Shown in pieces: positions 34,151 to 38,406 of a stretch of 38,406 nt of DNA. The DNA is from Fidelibacterota bacterium (GTDB taxonomy: Bacteria > Fidelibacterota > UBA8477 > JABMPR01): the NCBI GenBank assembly GCA_018650795.1, contig JABIFG010000182.1, positions 1 through 38,406 on the forward strand, in the 5' to 3' direction. Position 1 is the first letter of the stretch; every line of letters begins with the position of its first letter. Made by a program: the position numbers and the translations under genes. Below the pieces are notes generated by a model. The model worked only from the letters and a program-made list of their open reading frames with translations. It ran no database searches and was not told where the DNA came from.

Positions 34151-35401
34151 TCAGCTCCCGATATCCTTGCGGATTGTCTTTCCATCAAATTGAATCAGTT
34201 CACTGTTTCGATAAGAAAGTGAAAGTGCTTCCGGCACAGTATGCGCTCTAGTCGTTACATTGAGTACTCTACCTCCCGAAGTAATTACCTCACCTTCTCC
34301 TGCTGAAGTCCCAGCATGGAATACAACTGAGGATACCACCTCATCTAACCCAGATATGGGTAAACCCTTTGGATAAGCCTCTGGATAGCCCCTGGAGGCT
34401 AAAACCACAGTTGCAGCCGCATCATCATCCCACTTTATATCAATTTCGGATAATCTATCATCTACCACAGCTTCAAAAATATCGAGGAGATCCGTTTCCA
34501 GTCGCGGCAAAATCACCTGTGTCTCCGGGTCTCCGAATCGAACATTGTATTCCAGTACTTTTGGCCCCCCTTCAGTGAGCATAATTCCACAGTAAAGGAT
34601 ACCCTTAAATGGACGACCCTCCTGCCGCATACCTTCTAGGGTCGGCTCAATAATATTTTGCAAACAAAATTGCTCAAGCTCTTCATCATAGAGTGGATTA
34701 GGTGAAATAGCTCCCATTCCACCGGTATTGAGCCCCGTGTCCCCCTCCCCGATACGTTTGTAATCTTTGGCTGAAACCATAGGTACGGCCGTATGGGCAT
34801 CCACAAAACAAAGCATGGATAATTCAGGACCTGTCATGAATTCTTCAATTATGATTTCATCTCCTGCATTTCCAAAGACCTTGTCTTCCAGCATTTCTTT
34901 GACACCTTGCTGTGCTTCTTCCCGTGAAAGTGAGATGAGCACGCCCTTCCCGGCAGCCAGACCATCCGCTTTGATGACTATGGGGTAGGTCGTATTATGA
35001 GCCAAGTACTCCAGTGCCTTCGAAGCTTCAGTAAATCGGTGATATTCAGCTGTGGGGATTGCATATTTATAGAGTAGTTCTTTGGTGAAAACCTTACTTC
35101 CTTCAAGAATGGCAGCTCTGGCATTGGGTCCAAATATCCGCAGACCTTGCGTCTCAAAGGAATCAACGATTCCCTCGACCAGAGGGACCTCAGGTCCAAC
35201 CACGGTCAAGCCGATCTCATTCTCCCGGGCAAATTTCAGTAAATCAGGGATATTTCCATCTGCAATTGCTAGGTTCGTAGCGATTGAAGCTGTACCGGCA
35301 TTTCCCGGTGCGCAGAATATCTGTGAAATTCTGGGACTTTGAGCCAACTTCCATACCAGTGTGTGTTCCCGACCACCACCTCCAACAACCAAAACCTTCA
35401 T
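34151..35401 (-). CDS. purD: Phosphoribosylamine-glycine ligase
   Basis: PurD is the second enzyme of de novo purine synthesis, an ATP-grasp ligase. The 416-residue protein starts 'MKVLVVGGGGREHTLVWKL', with the PurD N-terminal glycine loop. It continues with 'TVVGPEVPLVEGIVD', 'YPIVIKADGLAAGKGVLI' (ATP-binding lysines), 'IIIEEFMTGPELSMLCF', 'DYKRIGEGDTGLNTGGMGAISP' and 'VLEYNVRFGDPETQVILPR' (metal-binding E and N). Start at 35401 has GGGGA eight bases upstream; an earlier ATG at 35416 lies before that site. It is transcribed alone with the Dabb gene. No obvious purine riboswitch or operator is recognised in the short upstream region. Confidence 0.97.
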   Translation of the reverse strand: MKVLVVGGGGREHTLVWKLAQSPRISQIFCAPGNAGTASIATNLAIADGNIPDLLKFARENEIGLTVVGPEVPLVEGIVDSFETQGLRIFGPNARAAILEGSKVFTKELLYKYAIPTAEYHRFTEASKALEYLAHNTTYPIVIKADGLAAGKGVLISLSREEAQQGVKEMLEDKVFGNAGDEIIIEEFMTGPELSMLCFVDAHTAVPMVSAKDYKRIGEGDTGLNTGGMGAISPNPLYDEELEQFCLQNIIEPTLEGMRQEGRPFKGILYCGIMLTEGGPKVLEYNVRFGDPETQVILPRLETDLLDIFEAVVDDRLSEIDIKWDDDAAATVVLASRGYPEAYPKGLPISGLDEVVSSVVFHAGTSAGEGEVITSGGRVLNVTTRAHTVPEALSLSYRNSELIQFDGKTIRKDIGS

Positions 35402-35472
35402 TTCTGTATTCCCCATTTATATGACATTTCAGATTAAATTCCATCTCAATATAATCTTTTTTGAATGAGCTA

Positions 35473-35512
35473 TAAAAAAAGAATGGGGAGGACAAATTGC
35501 CCTCCCCATTCT
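35473..35512 (-). terminator. Strong intrinsic terminator after the Cys/His-rich lipoprotein gene
   Basis: Perfect 12-bp stem AGAATGGGGAGG (35480-35491) / CCTCCCCATTCT (35501-35512) with a nine-base loop. On the minus strand it is followed by seven T residues (35480-35474). It lies 38 bases beyond the stop of the 35550-35906 gene and insulates purD from it. Confidence 0.93.
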
Positions 35513-35549
35513 ATAAAATTCACTCGAAGTGGATTAAAGATTTACAAAA

Positions 35550-35906
35550 TTAATCTTTATCTTCTCTACCCTCGTGTCCTTCTTCTTCAACAGCTTCACC
35601 AGCATGTTCACCTTCAACAGCTTCGCCAGCGTGTTCACTATTTGCTTTGCATTCTGCTTCACAAGCTTCGGTACAGACATGATCTTCACCGTGTTTTGCC
35701 ATATGAGCAGCCTTATACTCAGCTTTATTTTCCTCTGAACATTCATGTTCTTTTGCCATGACATCAGCAGAATGGTCACACGCTTCTGTACAGACATGAG
35801 CTTCTTTTGAACAATCAGCGGCTTTATCCATATGAGCAGTTTTGTGATGTGCACAGCTCACAAGCACAAACATGGCAATAATTAGTACACCGAGTAACTT
35901 TTTCAC
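35550..35906 (-). CDS. Small Cys/His/Glu-rich lipoprotein, putative metal binder
   Basis: A 118-residue lipoprotein. The signal peptide MKKLLGVLIIAMFVLVSC has its lipobox at Cys18. The mature part is highly polar, with seven further cysteines and about a dozen histidines. HVCTEAC occurs twice (residues 37-43 and 77-83), with a third partial motif 'HECSEEN' between, and the C-terminus repeats EHAGEAVE twice before an acidic end. The composition suggests binding of soft or transition metals such as Zn or Cu at the membrane surface, but no known family is recognised and no metal can be named. The start is GTG at 35906 with GGGAG seven bases upstream. A strong terminator follows. Confidence 0.8.
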   Translation of the reverse strand: MKKLLGVLIIAMFVLVSCAHHKTAHMDKAADCSKEAHVCTEACDHSADVMAKEHECSEENKAEYKAAHMAKHGEDHVCTEACEAECKANSEHAGEAVEGEHAGEAVEEEGHEGREDKD

Positions 35907-35940
35907 AAATATTCTCCCTTAAATGTTTTGAGTGTCATCT

Positions 35941-35957
35941 GGATGCTTCGTGCATCC
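35941..35957. repeat. Small perfect stem-loop in the leader of the Cys/His-rich lipoprotein gene
   Basis: GGATGC (35941-35946), a five-base loop and GCATCC (35952-35957), about 35 bases upstream of the GTG start. It has no T-tract. It could be an operator half-site pair or an RNA stabilising hairpin; nothing further can be said. Confidence 0.4.
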
Positions 35958-36018
35958 TTCACAATATCAATACTAAATGATCAAAAACAATGCTATTCGC
36001 AATTATAAGAGTCAGCAG

Positions 36019-36058
36019 CCCGACAATAAGCTATAACAGTCGGGGATTGGAGCTCCCC
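36019..36058. other. Two mutually exclusive hairpins downstream of the transglutaminase-like gene
   Basis: CCCGAC (36019-36024) can pair with GTCGGG (36039-36044), while GGGGA (36042-36046) can pair with TCCCC (36054-36058). The two stems share bases 36042-36044, so only one can form. They lie between the transglutaminase-like gene and the Cys/His-rich lipoprotein gene on the minus-strand transcript. No T-tract accompanies either stem. Confidence 0.35.
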
Positions 36059-36095
36059 TGCAAGGACTCAAGTAAAAATTGAGGGATTTTGAGTT

Positions 36096-37115
36096 TTAGC
36101 TTTTTTTATACTCAAATGAACGGGTGTAATCTGAATAGATTTTACCGTTTTGCTCTATATGAGGATAGATAAAATAATTTAAGGGACCGCTATTGTGTCC
36201 CTCTCCCAATTCCAAGTCTCTCCCAATGGTAAATTGAAGACGATCAGGAGGTTGATTACCAAAGAGAAGGTCCTGTTTGCTTAAATCTTTTTTTGCTTCA
36301 GACGCATCTATTGGAAACCATCCAGATTCAGGCAAATAGAAATTAACCCAGCAATGATAGCCACCAATCTTTCCAGATTCTTTATCAAGTGGGACTGGAA
36401 AACCAATCTCAAAACGAGATGGAATCTGCTCTACACGGGCTAGCGAAATGAAAAGGGCATGGAAGTCTGTACAATTTCCATATTTTTCGCTGCAAGCCCA
36501 GTAGGTATCACCATTCCCCCAACCTGTCCCAACTTTCTTATACTCCATATTTCCGATTACGTAATCGTAGATAGCGCGGGCTTTTTCCAGGGACATCGGA
36601 TCTGCTGGTGTCAAAGCAGTTCTAATGCTATCAACCAACTCCCCTGCAACGGGTACCCGTGAGTTCGCATTCAAGAAGAGCTCCTTCTCCTTCTCTGACA
36701 ATGCAGGTATGTCCAGGGTTTCGCGGTATTCGGTAGAGTTTCTTGGTCTTGCAACCTGATAGGTCAGGCGAATATCCAGGGTATCTGGTGTTCCCTCTGG
36801 CAGGGTGGCGTGCCAGAATTTGTTCCCATAAACTGCTTCTTGACCAAACTTACCAGTGATGTCTGATTCTATTTCAATATCAATAATAGTTTGTTGGGTG
36901 CTACTCTGGGCTACTGGTAAAAAAATATCCAGAGCTTCATCTGTAGGATGAACCTGTACAGAATATGTAAAAGAGAATCGTCGATCCTCCTCATGCTTCT
37001 GCACAGCTTCTGTCTGAGTCACTGGCATCTCTCGCAGTGGATAGGCACAGGAGGACATTAAACCCATTATAAGCAATAGGCTCAACAGTATTAATTTGGT
37101 CAAGAAGTATTGCAT
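36096..37115 (-). CDS. Transglutaminase-like domain lipoprotein
   Basis: A 339-residue exported protein. The hydrophobic N-terminus ends 'GLMSSC', a plausible lipobox at Cys23. An N-terminal beta domain (about 40-125) is followed by a transglutaminase-core fold with the complete triad: Cys215 in 'KYGNCTDFHALFISL', His254 in 'GGYHCWVNFYLP' and Asp270 in 'GWFPIDASEA'. Bacterial members act as cysteine proteases, peptidoglycan-linked enzymes or unknowns, so the substrate is not predictable. It starts 15 bases after the His-rich lipoprotein gene, so the two are likely co-transcribed. The Cys/His-rich lipoprotein gene follows after 189 bases on the same strand. Confidence 0.87.
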   Translation of the reverse strand: MQYFLTKLILLSLLLIMGLMSSCAYPLREMPVTQTEAVQKHEEDRRFSFTYSVQVHPTDEALDIFLPVAQSSTQQTIIDIEIESDITGKFGQEAVYGNKFWHATLPEGTPDTLDIRLTYQVARPRNSTEYRETLDIPALSEKEKELFLNANSRVPVAGELVDSIRTALTPADPMSLEKARAIYDYVIGNMEYKKVGTGWGNGDTYWACSEKYGNCTDFHALFISLARVEQIPSRFEIGFPVPLDKESGKIGGYHCWVNFYLPESGWFPIDASEAKKDLSKQDLLFGNQPPDRLQFTIGRDLELGEGHNSGPLNYFIYPHIEQNGKIYSDYTRSFEYKKS

Positions 37116-37130
37116 AATTGGGAAGTAATC

Positions 37131-37736
37131 CTAGTCAATCTCTACAGGGTTATCATTTATGAAGGTATAGCGGGCTTTCTTTTCCCATCCAGCATCCGTT
37201 TTTTTAGGATTTTTATGTATCTTTTCCTCGGTAACCTTTAAGCTTCCACCTTCAGGATTAAGCCAAAAGTCAAGATCATATAGCTTTCCAGACTCTCCGA
37301 TTACTTCAAAATCTGTACAGGCGAAGTAGCCCTTACCCTCAATTTTACGGACAGGGTCATGAATTTTAACAAATTTGAGCTTTAAATCTTCACCGGTCTT
37401 CTCATCGCTGATAGTGAAAACACCATCAACTTCGCGCATGGCGATATGTGCATTCATAGCGCCTTTAATTTCCGCAGCAGAAAAGTTTTGGGCGGCTTCC
37501 CCACCATGTTCCTGACCTGCATGTTCTTTGCCACCGTGTTCCTGGCCACCGTGCTCTTTACCACCATGTTCCTGGCCGCCATGCTCTTGACTGACGCCAC
37601 TAGCATGTTTGTGGTCTGGATTTTCGCATGCAACAGTAGTACATGTTTCTGCTGATGCTCCGGGATGTTTATGTTTAGAACTACATGTCCAGATGGACAG
37701 ACTGACAATTATCATTAACAGGGCTAATTTTTTCAT
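37131..37736 (-). CDS. His-rich lipoprotein with tandem EHGG repeats
   Basis: A 201-residue predicted lipoprotein. MKKLALLMIIVSLSIWTC has a probable lipid-modified Cys18, followed by 'SSKHKHPG', a CTTVAC pair and 'NPDHKHAS'. Six five-residue repeats (Q/K-E-H-G/A-G) come next at about residues 50-79. The C-terminal domain (about 85-201) is well folded in appearance, with 'VDGVFTISDEKTGEDLKLKFVKIHD' and 'YFACTDFEVIGESGKLYDLDFWLNPEGG'. The histidine array suggests zinc, nickel or copper binding or buffering; this is inference. Start at 37736 has GGGAG six bases upstream, while an ATG five codons earlier overlaps that site. It is the first gene of the lipoprotein cluster. Confidence 0.82.
   Translation of the reverse strand: MKKLALLMIIVSLSIWTCSSKHKHPGASAETCTTVACENPDHKHASGVSQEHGGQEHGGKEHGGQEHGGKEHAGQEHGGEAAQNFSAAEIKGAMNAHIAMREVDGVFTISDEKTGEDLKLKFVKIHDPVRKIEGKGYFACTDFEVIGESGKLYDLDFWLNPEGGSLKVTEEKIHKNPKKTDAGWEKKARYTFINDNPVEID
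37500..37589 (-). repeat. Six tandem 15-base units encoding (Q/K)EH(G/A)G
   Basis: Bases 37500-37589 consist of six in-frame 15-base units with alternating CAG/AAG-type first codons, giving QEHGG, QEHGG, KEHGG, QEHGG, KEHAG and QEHGG. The near-identity of units at the DNA level suggests recent slippage expansion, so copy number may vary between strains. Confidence 0.9.
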
Positions 37737-37866
37737 TGAATACTCCCTCAATAGGTTATGAGCATATATCGCTCAGTTTATTATTCATGACAATATTAGT
37801 ATTCTTACCCCTGTGTCAAATAGAATTCAGCTCATAATTGTCAGCCACCTTACACTATGGCAAAAA

Positions 37867-38406
37867 TCAATGCTTGAAATGCCTCATTCCAGTCATGACC
37901 ATTGCAATTCCATATTTATCACAGGCATTGATGGAATCCTCGTCTCTGATGGAACCACCTGGTTGTATGATGGCAGTGACACCCGCCGTATGTGCTTTTT
38001 CCACTGAATCAGAGAAGGGGAAAAAGGCGTCAGATGCCAGGGAAGATCCTTCTGTGGAGCTCTTACTGCGGTCCAATGCATTATCAACGGCCCATATGCG
38101 ACTTGTCTGACCCGCACCGACACCTTGTGTGGCGCCATCTTTCACGACCACAATGGCGTTGGATTTTGCGTGTTTGACAACTTTCCAGGCCAGCTTCAGA
38201 TCTGCCCACTCTTGTTCAGTCGGTTGTTTTTCGGTGACAACCTTGTAATCCTCATCATCCATGACATGATGATCAGCTTCCTGAATTAATAATCCTCCAT
38301 CAACTTTCTTATAAAAATATGGTTCAGGTGTCGCTGGATTTATAATGTCGGCCAGCTGTAGAAGCCGTAGGTTTTTCTTTTTCTTCAGTATAGCCAGGGC
38401 TGTTTC
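37867..38406 (-). CDS. purH: Bifunctional AICAR formyltransferase/IMP cyclohydrolase, C-terminal part
   Basis: The last 179 codons of PurH, with the frame open to the window edge. The segment belongs to the AICAR transformylase domain: 'ETALAILKKKKNLRLLQL', 'KKVDGGLLIQEADHH', 'ADLKLAWKVVKHAKSNAIVVVKDGATQGVGAGQTSR', 'ASDAFFPFSDSVEKAHTAGVTAIIQPGGSIRDEDSI' and the C-terminal 'MVMTGMRHFKH'. The AKSNAI lysine and the ASDAFFPF and GMRHFKH motifs are intact. PurH makes the last two steps to IMP, so it complements purD, purB, purA and guaB in the window. The gene ends 130 bases upstream of the His-rich lipoprotein start, on the same strand. Confidence 0.97.
   Translation of the reverse strand, partial: ETALAILKKKKNLRLLQLADIINPATPEPYFYKKVDGGLLIQEADHHVMDDEDYKVVTEKQPTEQEWADLKLAWKVVKHAKSNAIVVVKDGATQGVGAGQTSRIWAVDNALDRSKSSTEGSSLASDAFFPFSDSVEKAHTAGVTAIIQPGGSIRDEDSINACDKYGIAMVMTGMRHFKH

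Overview
The window looks like chromosomal DNA from a free-living, Gram-negative-type bacterium. It encodes an outer-membrane secretin, lipoproteins, type IV pili, de novo purine synthesis and PlsX. By eye the base composition is moderately AT-rich, ordinary TAA/TAG/TGA stops work throughout, and purine-rich ribosome binding sites precede many genes. The gene mix (PilMNOPQ-type pilus operon, invasin-like Ig lipoprotein, PAS-rich HisKA_2 kinase, GIY-YIG gene beside a tRNA, DUF350-like protein) would fit the FCB group, for example a Marinimicrobia- or Calditrichota-like lineage. No rRNA or marker gene is present, so this placement is a low-confidence inference. I see no prophage, insertion sequence or CRISPR array.

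Layout. (1) 1-11403, minus strand: a near-continuous type IV pilus operon, in transcription order pilA, pilT, three minor pilin-like genes, pilM, pilN, pilO, pilP-like, pilQ, a seven-domain Ig-like lipoprotein, and the first 50 codons of pilB. Most junctions touch or overlap by 1-8 bases. Upstream of pilA lie a -24/-12 (sigma-54-like) candidate promoter and an inverted repeat bracketing it. (2) 11674-12993, minus: an AzgA/PbuG-type purine permease. (3) 13000-13980: a repeat-rich patch with tRNA-Ala(CGC), a small GIY-YIG nuclease gene and several short palindromic or tagged repeats. (4) 13982-17406, plus: pepA, plsX, a secreted unknown and a DUF350-like membrane protein, ending in a perfect bidirectional terminator. 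(5) 17455-21552, minus: zinc-ribbon membrane protein, MFS transporter, yhbY and an ABC-F ATPase. (6) 21697-26597: a Cys-motif unknown on plus faces a minus-strand run of PAS histidine kinase, SbcD/Mre11-like phosphoesterase and a truncated UvrC-like GIY-YIG protein. (7) 26779-29382: an RqcH/NFACT protein (plus) converging on hemW (minus). (8) 29625-35401: guaB-purA-purB on plus, then purD plus a Dabb-family gene on minus. (9) 35550-37736, minus: three lipoproteins, two very rich in His/Cys and one with a transglutaminase fold. (10) 37867-38406, minus: the C-terminal part of purH.

How the genes work together. The pilus operon supplies the alignment complex (PilM-N-O-P), outer-membrane pore (PilQ), retraction motor (PilT), extension motor (PilB, partial), pilin and minor pilins. 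The purine genes cover late IMP synthesis (PurD, PurB, PurH), both branches from IMP to AMP (PurA, PurB) and the first step to GMP (GuaB), and a purine permease offers salvage. YhbY, ABC-F and RqcH are ribosome-linked. The most unusual spots are the GIY-YIG gene framed by related hairpin-plus-tag repeats at 13413-13808, and the kinase/Mre11-like/UvrC-N-like run at 22398-26597.
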